DNA from: Pseudomonas sp. PDM15
GTDB taxonomy: Bacteria; Pseudomonadota; Gammaproteobacteria; Pseudomonadales; Pseudomonadaceae
Direction: 5' to 3'
DNA length: 64,000 nt
Assembly: GCF_014851565.1 (NCBI RefSeq)
Contig: NZ_JACVAA010000002.1
Location: forward strand, 736,236 to 800,235
The translations under genes were made by a program, and so were the position numbers. Below the pieces are notes generated by a model. It was not told the origin of the DNA and did not search any database. It saw only the letters and a program-made list of their open reading frames with translations. Shown here piece after piece: positions 50,244 to 60,480 of the stretch. Position 1 is the first letter of the stretch. Each line of letters begins with the position of its first letter.

Positions 50244-50654
50244 TCATGCGAAGTCCGGCAGCACCGGTACCGGCTTCTTGTCCTCGCCGATGGCGACGAA
50301 GCTGAATACGCCGGTGATGGCCTTCTCCCGACCGCCGCAGTACATGCCCTCGACGAATACCTCGACCTCGACCTTGAGGCTGGTGTTGCCGGCCTTGATC
50401 ACCCGACCGACCAGCTCGACGATGGAGCCGGCGGGAATGGCGTGCTTGAAGTCGATGCGATCACTGGACACGGTCACCAGCGGCAGGCGGCAGAAGCGCG
50501 TGGCGGCGATGAACGACACCTCGTCCATCCAGGCCAGGGCGGTGCCGCCGAACAGGGTGTTGTGATGGTTGGTACTGGGCGGAAACACCGCCTTGGTCAC
50601 GCGGGTTTCCGACAGCTCGGTACGGCGCTGGATCTCTTGTTCTCTCGGGGTCAT
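50244..50654 (-). CDS. Acyl-CoA thioesterase, YciA-like hotdog protein
   Basis: This 136-residue hotdog-fold thioesterase has the segment N-H-H-N-T-L-F-G-G near 29-37 followed by W-M-D near 42, the active-site pattern of the YciA/BACH group. It hydrolyses acyl-CoAs in the cytoplasm. It is located between rplS and xerD, as in other pseudomonads, and has its own terminator. Confidence 0.9.
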   Translation of the reverse strand: MTPREQEIQRRTELSETRVTKAVFPPSTNHHNTLFGGTALAWMDEVSFIAATRFCRLPLVTVSSDRIDFKHAIPAGSIVELVGRVIKAGNTSLKVEVEVFVEGMYCGGREKAITGVFSFVAIGEDKKPVPVLPDFA

Positions 50655-50767
50655 GCCACTACTGCTCTGCTGAAGAATGTGGCTGCCTCGTGCTGCGCTG
50701 TTGTGCTTGTTGTCACGCTGCCCGTGTGGCAGAAACGCTGAGCCCGTCGATCAACGAACCCATAAAC

Positions 50768-50797
50768 GAAAAAAGCAGCCCGCAGGCTGCTTTCTTC
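50768..50797 (-). terminator. Terminator of the rpsP-rimM-trmD-rplS operon
   Basis: AAGCAGCC/GGCTGCTT around CGCA is followed by a T-run on the minus strand, 20 bp after the rplS stop. Confidence 0.88.
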
Positions 50798-50816
50798 AGG
50801 TCGGAAGACCGTCCGA

Positions 50817-51167
50817 TCAGGACAGTTTTTCCTTGATGCGAGCTGCCTTGCCGGACAGGTCGCGGAGGTAGTACAGCTTGGCCTTGCGCACGTCGCCGCG
50901 GCGCTTGACGCTCAGGCTGTCGATCAGCGGGCTGTAGGTCTGGAAGGTACGCTCTACGCCAACGCCGTTGGAGATCTTGCGTACGGTGAAGGCGCTGTTC
51001 AGACCGCGGTTACGCTTGCCGATGACTACGCCTTCGAAGGCCTGCAGACGGGAACGATCGCCTTCCTTCACTTTCACCTGAACGATGACGGTGTCACCTG
51101 GGGCGAAGGCCGGGATTTCTTTGTTCATCTGCTCGGCTTCGAGCATCTGGATAATTTTGTTGGTCAT
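50817..51167 (-). CDS. rplS: 50S ribosomal protein L19
   Basis: L19 lies at the 30S-50S interface. The 116-residue protein has the family core F-A-P-G-D-T-V-I-V near 20 and V-G-V-E-R-T-F near 70. It is the last gene of the rpsP-rimM-trmD-rplS operon, 40 bp after trmD and followed by a terminator. Confidence 0.98.
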   Translation of the reverse strand: MTNKIIQMLEAEQMNKEIPAFAPGDTVIVQVKVKEGDRSRLQAFEGVVIGKRNRGLNSAFTVRKISNGVGVERTFQTYSPLIDSLSVKRRGDVRKAKLYYLRDLSGKAARIKEKLS

Positions 51168-51207
51168 GCTGTGCTCCTAAGACAAACCAGGGTTTGCCAT
51201 CGATACG

Positions 51208-51951
51208 TTAACTATCGTCCCGCTGGCGGATGTATTCCTCCAGCAGCTTCTTCTCTTCTCCAGAAAGCGAGCGGCTATCCAGAAGATCGACTCGGCGCTC
51301 CCAGGTCCGACCAAGGGACTGTTGGAGGCGCCAGCGCCGGATGTGTTCATGGTTGCCACTAAGCAACACATCGGGAACACGTTTGCCCTCGTACACCTCG
51401 GGTCGGGTGTAGTGCGGGCAATCGAGGAGGCCATCGCTGAACGAGTCCTCCTCGGCGGAATCTGCATGCCCGAGCGCACCCGGCAGCAACCGCGTTACAG
51501 CATCGATCAGCACCATCGCCGGAAGCTCACCGCCGGAGAGGACGTAATCGCCAATCGACCATTCCTCATCGACATGCGCCTCGATGAAGCGCTCGTCGAT
51601 GCCTTCGTAGCGGCCGGCGATGAGAATCAGCGCCTGCTCGCTAGCCAGTTCACGAACCCCCTGCTGAGTCAGCTGGCGGCCCTGCGGCGACAGGTAGATC
51701 ACCTTCGCGGCTTCCCCGGCATCGGCCTTGGCAGCAGCCAGGGCATCTTCCAGGGGCTTGATCTTCATCACCATGCCGGGGCCGCCACCGAAAGGGCGAT
51801 CATCCACGGTCTGATGACGGTCGTCGGTGTAATCGCGCAACTGCCGGCAGTTCAACTGCAGCAGCCCCTGCTTCACCGCACGACTGGTAATGCCGTACTG
51901 ACTGATGGCGGCGAACATCTCCGGGAAGATGCTGATGACTTCGACACGCAT
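51208..51951 (-). CDS. trmD: tRNA (guanine37-N1)-methyltransferase
   Basis: TrmD methylates G37 of tRNAs to prevent frameshifting. The 247-residue protein has a SPOUT knot with [10 protein letters not shown] near 112-121 and Y-V-L-S-G-G-E-L-P near 136-144, binding SAM. It starts 28 bp after the rimM stop and precedes rplS. Confidence 0.98.
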   Translation of the reverse strand: MRVEVISIFPEMFAAISQYGITSRAVKQGLLQLNCRQLRDYTDDRHQTVDDRPFGGGPGMVMKIKPLEDALAAAKADAGEAAKVIYLSPQGRQLTQQGVRELASEQALILIAGRYEGIDERFIEAHVDEEWSIGDYVLSGGELPAMVLIDAVTRLLPGALGHADSAEEDSFSDGLLDCPHYTRPEVYEGKRVPDVLLSGNHEHIRRWRLQQSLGRTWERRVDLLDSRSLSGEEKKLLEEYIRQRDDS

Positions 51952-51979
51952 GGCACTCGCTCAGGCAAGAGCCAGGGGC

Positions 51980-52513
51980 TCAGAAATCCGCGTCCCAGTC
52001 CACCCGCATCTCGCCGGCGGCCAGGTCGACCTGCTGCACGCACTGCTCGGTATAGGGCAGCAGGCGCTCGCGATCATCCAGGCTGCCCGGACAGGGCTTG
52101 ACCACCATCACATCGTTGGCGCCGGTCTCCAGCAAATGATCGAGGCGCCCGAGCAGTTGCCCTTGCAGATCGATCACCTTCAGTCCTTCCAGCTGGTGCC
52201 AGTAGAACTCGCCGTCCTCCAGGTCGGGCAGCAGTGCGCGTGGCACGCAAATGTCGAAACCCGCGAAGGTACGTGCTACCTCGCGGTCATCGAGCCCCTT
52301 GAGCTTGGCCACCAGGACTTTGCCCTGGAGGCGACCGCTGACCAGCTCCACCTGCTTGACCTCACCCTCGCGCTTGAGCGTCCAGGGGCTGTAATCGAGC
52401 AGGTTGTCGATCGGGTCGGTGAAGGAATAGATCTTCACTTCCCCACGCACGCCGTGCACCGAAGTGATCTTGCCGAGGACGATCAGGTCCTCAGCGGACG
52501 GCGTAGCGCTCAT
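51980..52513 (-). CDS. rimM: Ribosome maturation factor RimM
   Basis: RimM helps assemble the 30S head around S19. The 177-residue protein has an N-terminal beta-barrel (V-L-G-K-I-T-S-V-H-G-V-R-G-E near 12-25) and a C-terminal PRC-barrel (Y-W-H-Q-L near 103). It lies between rpsP and trmD with short gaps. Confidence 0.97.
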   Translation of the reverse strand: MSATPSAEDLIVLGKITSVHGVRGEVKIYSFTDPIDNLLDYSPWTLKREGEVKQVELVSGRLQGKVLVAKLKGLDDREVARTFAGFDICVPRALLPDLEDGEFYWHQLEGLKVIDLQGQLLGRLDHLLETGANDVMVVKPCPGSLDDRERLLPYTEQCVQQVDLAAGEMRVDWDADF

Positions 52514-52518
52514 ATTGC

Positions 52519-52770
52519 TTAGGCAGCAGCCTTGGCAGCTTCCTTCAGCAGCTGAGCAACACGCTCAGACGGCTGGGCGCCCTGGCTCAGCCAGTAGGTA
52601 GCGCGCTCTTGGTTCACGGAGAGCTTCACTTCGGCACCGGTGGCGACCGGGTTGAAGAAACCGATGCGCTCAACAAAGCGACCATCGCGCGCATTGCGGC
52701 TGTTGGTCACGGTCAGGTGGTAGAAGGGGCGCTTCTTGGAGCCGCCACGAGCAAGACGGATGGTTACCAT
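52519..52770 (-). CDS. rpsP: 30S ribosomal protein S16
   Basis: S16 is an early-assembling 30S protein. Its 83 residues begin [16 protein letters not shown], the family signature. It is the first gene of the rpsP-rimM-trmD-rplS operon, with a promoter at 52844-52871. Confidence 0.98.
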   Translation of the reverse strand: MVTIRLARGGSKKRPFYHLTVTNSRNARDGRFVERIGFFNPVATGAEVKLSVNQERATYWLSQGAQPSERVAQLLKEAAKAAA

Positions 52771-52843
52771 TGAACTTCGTTCCTGTAATCGGTGCTAACT
52801 AAAAGGCACACACTTTAATGGGCCTAGGCCCGAAAGGCCGCAT

Positions 52844-52871
52844 ATTCTAAGGATTATCCGGCTATTTGCAA
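52844..52871 (-). promoter_or_regulatory. Sigma-70 promoter for the rpsP operon
   Basis: TTGCAA (-35) and TAGAAT (-10) on the minus strand are separated by 16 bp, about 75 bp upstream of the rpsP start and downstream of ffh. Confidence 0.6.
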
Positions 52872-52904
52872 ATCTCTTTTTCGGGCCACCCATCGGCCCC
52901 GGGC

Positions 52905-54278
<1,374 letters not shown>

Positions 54279-54421
54279 GCGCGATCCTTTGAGCGGGGTG
54301 CTTGCAGCAAGCGGCGGAGTATAACGAACTGACCGAGCCGCCGACACCGCCGGCAGTCTTTCGTGAAATGCGTCTTGTGTGCCACACTCACGGCCTTTCG
54401 GGCCCCGCCATACACGGATTT

Positions 54422-55222
54422 ATGCACCCTCTGCTGCCCAGTCTCGCCGCCGCCGGCCTCTATGTCGGCGCCACTCTATACCAGGGATTGCGCTTCTCCC
54501 GCCGTCAGGCGCCGGACAAGCGCCTTCTGGGCCTGCTCGGCGTACTTGCGCTGATCGCCCATGCCTTCAGCCTCAGCCTGCAGCTGCTGCCAGGCGCCGG
54601 CCTCAACCTGGACTTCTTCAACGCCTCCAGCCTGATCGCCTGCGCGGTCATCGCGCTGATCCTGATCGGCACCACGCGCATCCCGGTGGAGAACCTGCTG
54701 CTGCCGCTGTTCCCGCTGGGCGCGCTGACCGTCCTGCTGGCCCAGCTGGTGCCGGCCGGCACCAGCCAGCCGATCAACGAGGAACCGGGCATTCTCGCCC
54801 ACATCCTGCTGTCGATCCTGGCCTACGGCCTGCTGACCATCGCCATGTTCCAGTCGCTGCTGCTGTCGCTGCAGGACCACCAGCTCAAGCACAAGCACCC
54901 GTCGGGACTGATCCGCAACTTCCCGCCGCTGCAGACCATGGAGAGCCTGCTGTTCGGCTTCCTCTGGGCCGGCTGGCTGCTGCTGTCGCTGTCGCTGCTG
55001 TCCGGCTGGGTGTTCTTCGAGGACCTGTTCGCCCAGCACCTGGTGCACAAGACCGTGCTGTCGTGTATCGCCTGGGTGGTGTTCGCCGTGCTCCTGTGGG
55101 GCCGCCACCAGCTCGGCTGGCGCGGGCACAAGGCGATCCGCTGGACCCTGGCCGGCTTCTGCCTGCTGATGCTGGCCTACTTCGGCAGCAAGCTGGTCCG
55201 CGAATTCATCCTGCACATCTGA
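54422..55222 (+). CDS. CcsA/YpjD-like cytochrome c assembly-type membrane protein
   Basis: This 266-residue protein has about eight transmembrane helices and an N-terminal residue pattern typical of the YpjD/CcsA family. The family includes heme-handling membrane proteins of cytochrome c maturation. His residues sit in helix ends (L-A-H-I-L-L-S near 125, H-K-T-V-L near 222), but the canonical Trp-rich motif is not obvious. It is upstream of and 4 bp from the CorC-like gene, so they form an operon divergent from ffh. Confidence 0.85.
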   Translation: MHPLLPSLAAAGLYVGATLYQGLRFSRRQAPDKRLLGLLGVLALIAHAFSLSLQLLPGAGLNLDFFNASSLIACAVIALILIGTTRIPVENLLLPLFPLGALTVLLAQLVPAGTSQPINEEPGILAHILLSILAYGLLTIAMFQSLLLSLQDHQLKHKHPSGLIRNFPPLQTMESLLFGFLWAGWLLLSLSLLSGWVFFEDLFAQHLVHKTVLSCIAWVVFAVLLWGRHQLGWRGHKAIRWTLAGFCLLMLAYFGSKLVREFILHI

Positions 55223-55226
55223 GCCC

Positions 55227-56129
55227 ATGACTCTCGCCCCCTACGAGTGGTGGCTGGGCACGCTGATCCTGTTGATCGGCGGCCTGTTGCTGCTGCGCGA
55301 ACGCAACCTGCTGCCATTGCCCTTGCGCCGCACCAGCCGCGAGGCTCGCGCCGCCGGCGCACCGCGTCATGAGCGCCGCCGCGCACCACGCAACGGCGAT
55401 GCCCAGGAAGAACGACAGCAGCGCCAGCGTGCACTGCTGCAACTGCTGGAGCTGGAAAAGGTCACGGTGGACGACATCATGATCCCGCGCAGTGAAGTCA
55501 CCGGCATCGACCTGGACGACGAGTTGCCGCAACTGATCGAGCAGTTGCGTGGCGTCAGCCATACCCGCCTGCCGGTGTACCGCGGCGACATCAACCAGAT
55601 CCAGGGCATCGTGCACATGCGCCGCCTGGCCGTGCTGCTGACGCAAAACCGCCTGAGCCACGCCACCCTGCTGGCCTGCTGCCAACCACCCTACTTCGTG
55701 CCCGAGGGCACGCCACTGGCGACCCAGCTGGTGAACTTCCAGAAGGAGAAGCGCCGCCTCGGCCTGGTGGTGGACGAGTACGGCGACGTGCAGGGCATCG
55801 TCACCCTGGAAGACCTGCTGGACGAGATCATCGGTGACTTCAGCCATGCAGAAGGCGCCGGCAACCCGGACATCCTGCCTCAGGAAGACGGTTCGCAGAT
55901 CATCGATGGCGCGGCCAACATCCGCGAGATCAACAAGGCCCTGGGCTGGCACCTGCCCAGCGAGGGGCCCAAGACCCTCAACGGCCTGGTCACCGAGGCG
56001 CTGGAAACCATTCCGGACAGCCCGGTGTGCCTGAAGATCGGCCCCTATCGCCTGGAAATTCTCGAATCCAGCGAGAATCGGGTGAAGAGCGTGCGCCTGT
56101 GGCAGACACGCCTCAGGCCGAGCGAGTGA
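55227..56129 (+). CDS. CorC/HlyC-family CBS protein lacking the DUF21 membrane domain
   Basis: The 300-residue protein has one N-terminal transmembrane helix (about 9-25) and then about 40 basic, low-complexity residues (R-R-T-S-R-E-A-R, H-E-R-R-R-A-P-R-N). A normal CBS pair follows from L-E-L-E-K-V-T-V-D-D-I-M near 75 (H-T-R-L-P-V-Y near 112, V-V-D-E-Y-G-D near 177), and a CorC-HlyC C-terminal domain. Full-length relatives are about 430 residues with a four-helix DUF21 (CNNM) domain that here is missing. It overlaps the convergent hydrolase gene by 17 bp. Without DUF21 an ion-transport role is doubtful; regulation or a partner protein is possible. Confidence 0.8.
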   Translation: MTLAPYEWWLGTLILLIGGLLLLRERNLLPLPLRRTSREARAAGAPRHERRRAPRNGDAQEERQQRQRALLQLLELEKVTVDDIMIPRSEVTGIDLDDELPQLIEQLRGVSHTRLPVYRGDINQIQGIVHMRRLAVLLTQNRLSHATLLACCQPPYFVPEGTPLATQLVNFQKEKRRLGLVVDEYGDVQGIVTLEDLLDEIIGDFSHAEGAGNPDILPQEDGSQIIDGAANIREINKALGWHLPSEGPKTLNGLVTEALETIPDSPVCLKIGPYRLEILESSENRVKSVRLWQTRLRPSE

Positions 56130-56841
56130 TCAGCTCGGCCAGCCCCTCGCCCCAGACCCGATAGCCCAGCGCCGACGGGTGATAACCGTCCCGCGCCAGA
56201 TAATCATCGGCAAACCGCAGCTTGAGCCGCGCATATTGCGCCCGCTCCTGCGCGCTGATGCGGCGCAACTCGCTGTCCAGCAGACCGGCGCGCAGGCCGA
56301 GCAGGCGCCGTAGCAGCCAGGGTAAGGCGCTGAAGTGCTGGATCGGTGGCACTCCGGTGAACACCACGCGGCAGCCATGGGCGGTCATGCGCTGGCTCAG
56401 GGCCCGCAGTGCACCTTCCCAGCGACTCAATGAGCTTAGATGGGTGGTGTCGTTGACGCCGAACACCAGCAGCACCAGGTCCGCCGGCTCGCTCAGGGCC
56501 AGCGGCAGCAGGCGCTCACAGGCTTCATTGGCGGTGATGCCGTTCTCGCCGCAGGCGCGCCAAGCCACCGGACGCCCCAGGCGTGCTGACAGCGCCCGGG
56601 CCAGTTGACCGGCCAGCGCGACTTCCTGGGCTTCTACACCGACACCGGCCACCGTCGACTCACCGATCAGCAGCAGACGCAGTGGCTCACCCGCCCGCTC
56701 GACACCGGCAACGCCACTCTGCGCGCCCGAGGCCTCCGGCAGACGCAGCGCCGTGCGCCGGGTCCATAGGGCCTGCGGCAGGGCAATCGGCGCCAGGGCC
56801 AGCAGCAGCCCCCACCACAGCCCGGCGCGCAGACGGCTCAC
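56113..56841 (-). CDS. SGNH/GDSL-type hydrolase
   Basis: This 242-residue exported SGNH hydrolase has a hydrophobic N-terminal segment (L-W-W-G-L-L-L-A-L). Block I is [10 protein letters not shown] near 55-64, block III is F-G-V-N-D near 127-131, and the D-x-x-H block is D-G-Y-H-P near 221. It probably acts on an ester in the periplasm. The start is GTG 56841, overlapping the purT stop by 4 bp. At its 3' end it overlaps the convergent CorC-like gene by 17 bp. Confidence 0.85.
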   Translation of the reverse strand: MSRLRAGLWWGLLLALAPIALPQALWTRRTALRLPEASGAQSGVAGVERAGEPLRLLLIGESTVAGVGVEAQEVALAGQLARALSARLGRPVAWRACGENGITANEACERLLPLALSEPADLVLLVFGVNDTTHLSSLSRWEGALRALSQRMTAHGCRVVFTGVPPIQHFSALPWLLRRLLGLRAGLLDSELRRISAQERAQYARLKLRFADDYLARDGYHPSALGYRVWGEGLAELITRSA

Positions 56842-58019
56842 AGCTCGACCTTGACCGCCTCGGACGCCCGCACGGCTTTGGCTCGCGCCGCCTCGATGCT
56901 CTCGTCGCGAGCCAGGGTCACGCCCATGCGCCGCTGACCATCCACCTCCGGTTTGCCGAACAGGCGCAGCGCGGTGTCCGGTTCGGCCAGGGCCGCGCCC
57001 AGATTGGCAAAGGCCACCTGTTGCGAACGACCTTCGACCAGGATCACCGAGGAAGCCGACGGGCCAAACTGGCGAATGCTCGGGATCGGCAGGCCGAGGA
57101 TGGCCCGCGCATGCAGGGCGAACTCGGACAGGTCCTGGGAGATAAGGGTGACCAGGCCGGTGTCGTGCGGACGCGGCGACACCTCGCTGAACCACACCTG
57201 ATCGCCCTTGATGAACAGCTCCACGCCGAACAGGCCACGACCACCGAGGGCCTCGGTGGCCGCCAGGGCCACGCGCTCGGACTCGGCCAGGGCCTTGGCG
57301 CTCATCGCCTGCGGCTGCCAGGACTCGTGGTAGTCGCCCTTGACCTGGCGGTGGCCGACCGGCGCGCAGAAAGAGGTTCCGCCGATGTGGCGCACGGTGA
57401 GCAGGGTGATCTCGTAGTCGAAGTCGATGAAGCCCTCAACAATGACTCGACCCTTGCCGGCGCGGCCGCCTTCCTGGGCGTAATCCCAGGAAGCCTGCAG
57501 GTCGGCGTCGCTCTTCAGCACGCTCTGGCCCTTGCCCGAGGAGCTCATGATCGGCTTGACCACGCAGGGATAGCCAACCGACTTCACCGCCTCGGCATAG
57601 GCATCAAAGGTATCGGCGAAGTGGTACGGCGAGGTCGGCAGCCCCAGCTCTTCGGCGGCCAGGCGACGGATGCCCTCGCGGTTCATGGTCAGCTTGGCGG
57701 CGCGCGCGGTGGGCACCACGGTGAAGCCTTCGGCTTCCAGCTCGACCAGGGTGTCGGTGGCGATGGCCTCGATCTCCGGCACGATGTAGTGCGGTTTCTC
57801 TGCCACGATCACCGCGCGCAGGGCGGCACCGTCGAGCATGCTGATCACATGACTGCGGTGCGCCACCTGCATGGCCGGGGCGTCGGCGTAGCGGTCGACG
57901 GCGATCACCTCGCAACCCAGGCGCTGCAGCTCGATCACCACTTCCTTGCCCAGCTCGCCGGAGCCACAGAGCAGGACGCGGGTCGCAGTGGGCGACAAGG
58001 GGGTACCGATACGGGGCAT
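56838..58019 (-). CDS. purT: Formate-dependent phosphoribosylglycinamide formyltransferase 2
   Basis: PurT makes formyl-GAR from GAR, formate and ATP in purine synthesis. The 393-residue ATP-grasp protein has the N-terminal motif [11 protein letters not shown] near 15-25, M-S-S-S-G-K-G-Q-S near 160-168 in the ATP-binding region, and G-R-G-L-F-G-V-E-L near 258-266. It overlaps the SGNH hydrolase gene by 4 bp. Confidence 0.96.
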   Translation of the reverse strand: MPRIGTPLSPTATRVLLCGSGELGKEVVIELQRLGCEVIAVDRYADAPAMQVAHRSHVISMLDGAALRAVIVAEKPHYIVPEIEAIATDTLVELEAEGFTVVPTARAAKLTMNREGIRRLAAEELGLPTSPYHFADTFDAYAEAVKSVGYPCVVKPIMSSSGKGQSVLKSDADLQASWDYAQEGGRAGKGRVIVEGFIDFDYEITLLTVRHIGGTSFCAPVGHRQVKGDYHESWQPQAMSAKALAESERVALAATEALGGRGLFGVELFIKGDQVWFSEVSPRPHDTGLVTLISQDLSEFALHARAILGLPIPSIRQFGPSASSVILVEGRSQQVAFANLGAALAEPDTALRLFGKPEVDGQRRMGVTLARDESIEAARAKAVRASEAVKVEL

Positions 58020-58051
58020 GCGGATGTCCTCGGAAAAGGGAGAAAGGGAAT

Positions 58052-58258
58052 TCAGGGGCGTGCAGGCTGCTGCAGGAACTGCCCCGCGGTGCGGGTGCGC
58101 TCGATGCAGTGCTGCAGCACTTCGCGGCGCTCGTCGTTGCTCATGCGGCCCCAGCGGGTGATCTCGTCCGCCGTGCGCTGGCAGCCGATGCAGATATCGT
58201 GGTCGTCCAGCGCGCAGATGCTGACGCAGGGCGACTTGACCGGGCGCTCATCGCTCAC
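58052..58258 (-). CDS. DUF1289-family small protein
   Basis: This 68-residue protein has a Cys pattern C-V-S-I-C near 11-15 and C-I-G-C near 23-26, typical of DUF1289 proteins. The four Cys suggest a metal or Fe-S site. Function is not known. It overlaps the upstream carbonic-anhydrase-like gene by 4 bp. Confidence 0.88.
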   Translation of the reverse strand: MSDERPVKSPCVSICALDDHDICIGCQRTADEITRWGRMSNDERREVLQHCIERTRTAGQFLQQPARP

Positions 58259-58779
58259 GCCTCGTCCTCGACCAGGTCGCGAGCGTAGCGCTGGGCGTTG
58301 TGCACATAGTGGGCGGCGCTGCCTTCGAGCATCTTCTTCTGCTGCTCGGTGAGCTCGCGCACCACCTTGCCCGGGCTGCCCATCACCAGGCTGCCGTCGG
58401 GAATCACCTTGCCCTCGGGGATCAGGCTGTTGGCGCCGATGATGCAGTACTTGCCGATCTTGGCGCCGTTGAGGATCACCGCGTTGATGCCGATCAGGCT
58501 GTAATCGTCCACCGTGCAGCCGTGCATCATCACGTTGTGGCCGACGGTGACGCCCGTGCCGAGCGTCAACGGAAAGCCCATGTCGGTGTGCATCACCGTA
58601 CCGTCCTGCACGTTGCTGTTCTCGCCGATATGGATCAGCTCGTTGTCGCCACGCAGCACGGCGCCGAACCAGACGCTGGCGCCCTTGTCCAGGCGCACCT
58701 TGCCGACTACCGCGGCAGTCGGGGCGATCCAGCTTTCGGGGTGGGCCTCCACGCGGGCATCGCCCAGGCGGTATTTCAT
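58255..58779 (-). CDS. Gamma-carbonic-anhydrase-like protein
   Basis: This 174-residue left-handed beta-helix protein of the YrdA/PaaY gamma-carbonic-anhydrase family has hexapeptide repeats. Candidate zinc His residues sit in V-M-H-T-D near 64, G-H-N-V-M-M-H-G near 82-89. The family is often named for the anhydrase, but activity varies. It is co-transcribed with the DUF1289 gene. A MITE-like element begins 13 bp upstream of its start codon. Confidence 0.87.
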   Translation of the reverse strand: MKYRLGDARVEAHPESWIAPTAAVVGKVRLDKGASVWFGAVLRGDNELIHIGENSNVQDGTVMHTDMGFPLTLGTGVTVGHNVMMHGCTVDDYSLIGINAVILNGAKIGKYCIIGANSLIPEGKVIPDGSLVMGSPGKVVRELTEQQKKMLEGSAAHYVHNAQRYARDLVEDEA

Positions 58780-58791
58780 CGGTAATTCCTC

Positions 58792-58935
58792 AGAGCCTGT
58801 TTAGGATCTCGCGAGCTAGAGCCAGGCTAGGCAAAAAACTGGCGAGGAAGCAGAGTTTACAAACAGTAAATGAGCATTCCGAGCCTGTTTTTAACGACGC
58901 ATGGCCGACGCGCAGCAGATCATAGACAGGTTCTT
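58792..58935. mobile_element. MITE-like element with imperfect terminal inverted repeats
   Basis: About 144 bp between the carbonic-anhydrase-like start and the Nudix stop is bounded by imperfect inverted repeats: AGAGCCTGTTTAGGATC on the left and GATCATAGACAGGTTCTT on the right. The interior has no coding sequence. It resembles dispersed intergenic elements of pseudomonads (from memory). Its right end overlaps the first two bases of the Nudix stop codon. Confidence 0.5.
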
Positions 58936-59542
58936 ACAGGCGGATGATCTTTACCGAGGGCTGCGGCGGCTGCTCCAGGTCGATGCCGGCGTCGAACGCG
59001 ACATTCAGCAACTCGACGATCATCACCGCCGTCAGGCCCCAGATCTTGTAGCTCTCGTAGTGGTAGCAGGGCACGTACCAGCTGCGCCCCTCGTAATCGA
59101 TGCGATGAGTGACCTCGCGCGGGGTCTCGAGGAAGAAGCGCAACGGCACGGCGAAGACCGCGGCGATCTCGCTGTCGTTGGGCCGGTATTCGACGTAGTC
59201 CGGCACCACACCGACCCAGGGCGTGACGCGGATGCCGAAGCGCGACACCAGCGGGCTGAGCGGGCCGACCATCTCCACCAGGCCGGGCGGCAGGCCGACT
59301 TCTTCCTCTGCCTCACGCAGGGCGGTGAAGGCCAGGTCGGGATCGGTGGCGTCGCGGCGGCCACCGGGGAAGGCCACTTCGCCACCGTGGGTGGACAGGC
59401 CGCTGGCGCGCAGGGTCAGCACCAGTTCCGGATCGTCGCCGCGGGTCAGCGGCACCAGCACGGCCGCCTCGGGGTGGCGCTGGTCGGTCTCCAGGATGCG
59501 CGGACTATGGTCGCGCACGCGCTGCAGGAGCTCGTCGAGCAT
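58934..59542 (-). CDS. Nudix hydrolase, CoA-pyrophosphatase (NudL) type
   Basis: This 202-residue Nudix enzyme resembles CoA-diphosphatases. It has H-G-G-E-V-A-F-P-G-G near 51-60 and the Nudix box core R-E-A-E-E-E-V-G-L near 74-82. It would cleave CoA or a related nucleotide diphosphate. The ATG at 59542 is chosen; the frame continues upstream without family sequence. It is divergent from a second Nudix gene across about 127 bp. Its stop codon lies at the edge of a MITE-like element. Confidence 0.9.
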   Translation of the reverse strand: MLDELLQRVRDHSPRILETDQRHPEAAVLVPLTRGDDPELVLTLRASGLSTHGGEVAFPGGRRDATDPDLAFTALREAEEEVGLPPGLVEMVGPLSPLVSRFGIRVTPWVGVVPDYVEYRPNDSEIAAVFAVPLRFFLETPREVTHRIDYEGRSWYVPCYHYESYKIWGLTAVMIVELLNVAFDAGIDLEQPPQPSVKIIRL

Positions 59543-59669
59543 GATTGTTCTCGGTTCTTTTCGTCTGCCGGGCATCATGGCATGAAGGCGTCTCCCGCGC
59601 ATCCTCGCCCCGGCTTGCCGCCACCATGCTTCTGGCGCCAACATGGGCGATGACCCAGGAGAGACCGGC

Positions 59670-60215
59670 ATGAAATTCTGCAGCCAGTGCGGCGGTTCGG
59701 TGGAGCAGCGCATCCCCACGGGCGACAATCGCCTGCGCTTCGTCTGCCCGCAGTGCGAGACCATCCACTACCAGAACCCGCGCATCGTCGCCGGCTGCCT
59801 GCCGGTGTGGGGCGAGCAGGTGCTGCTGTGCCGCCGCGCCATCGAGCCGCGCCGTGGCTACTGGACGCTGCCGGCCGGCTTCATGGAGAACGGCGAGACC
59901 ATGGCCGAGGCGGCCATGCGCGAAACCGACGAAGAGGCCTGCGCGCGGGTGCGCGACTTGCACCTCTATACCCTGTTCGACCTGCCGCACATCAGCCAGC
60001 TCTACGTGTTCTTCCGCGCCGAGCTGATCGACCTGGACTTCTGCGCCGGCGAGGAGAGCCTGGAGGTCCAGCTGTTCCATGAGCGCGATATCCCGTGGAA
60101 CGAGCTAGCCTTCCCTACGGTCGGACGTACTCTGGAATGCTATTTCGCCGACCGTCGCGATCAGCTTTTTCCGGTGCGCAACGAGGGGCTGGCTCCGCTC
60201 CGCCCTCGTCAGTAA
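59670..60215 (+). CDS. Nudix hydrolase with zinc ribbon (NudC-related)
   Basis: The 181-residue protein has an N-terminal four-Cys zinc ribbon (C-S-Q-C near 4-7 and C-P-Q-C near 26-29). A Nudix domain follows with W-T-L-P-A-G-F-M-E-N-G-E near 68-79 and the box core R-E-T-D-E-E-A near 87-93. It is shorter than NADH pyrophosphatase NudC but of similar plan, so it may cleave NADH or nucleotide diphosphates. AGGAGA precedes ATG 59670. It is upstream of a DUF2789 gene. Confidence 0.9.
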   Translation: MKFCSQCGGSVEQRIPTGDNRLRFVCPQCETIHYQNPRIVAGCLPVWGEQVLLCRRAIEPRRGYWTLPAGFMENGETMAEAAMRETDEEACARVRDLHLYTLFDLPHISQLYVFFRAELIDLDFCAGEESLEVQLFHERDIPWNELAFPTVGRTLECYFADRRDQLFPVRNEGLAPLRPRQ

Positions 60216-60240
60216 CCACTCACCCGAAGGGAGCATTGCC

Positions 60241-60480
60241 ATGGATACCAGCAACCACCACAGCCTGCGCACCCTGTTCGAACAGCTCGGCCTGCCGTCC
60301 AGCAACGAGGAGATCGCGGCCTTCATCCGCGACCATCAGCTGTCCAATGGCGAAAAGCTGGCCAAGGCGCCGTTCTGGACCGAGGCCCAGGCCAACTTCC
60401 TCGCCGAATCGCTCAAGGGTGACTCCGATTGGGCGATCCAGGTCGACGAGCTGGCCGTGTCACTGACCCAGAAGCCCTGA
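60241..60480 (+). CDS. DUF2789-family protein
   Basis: This 79-residue acidic protein with L-F-E-Q-L-G-L-P near 13-20 and A-P-F-W-T-E-A-Q near 43-50 matches the DUF2789 family found mainly in pseudomonads. Function unknown. It lies 25 bp after the zinc-ribbon Nudix gene and overlaps the convergent DUF6929-like gene by 21 bp. Confidence 0.87.
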   Translation: MDTSNHHSLRTLFEQLGLPSSNEEIAAFIRDHQLSNGEKLAKAPFWTEAQANFLAESLKGDSDWAIQVDELAVSLTQKP

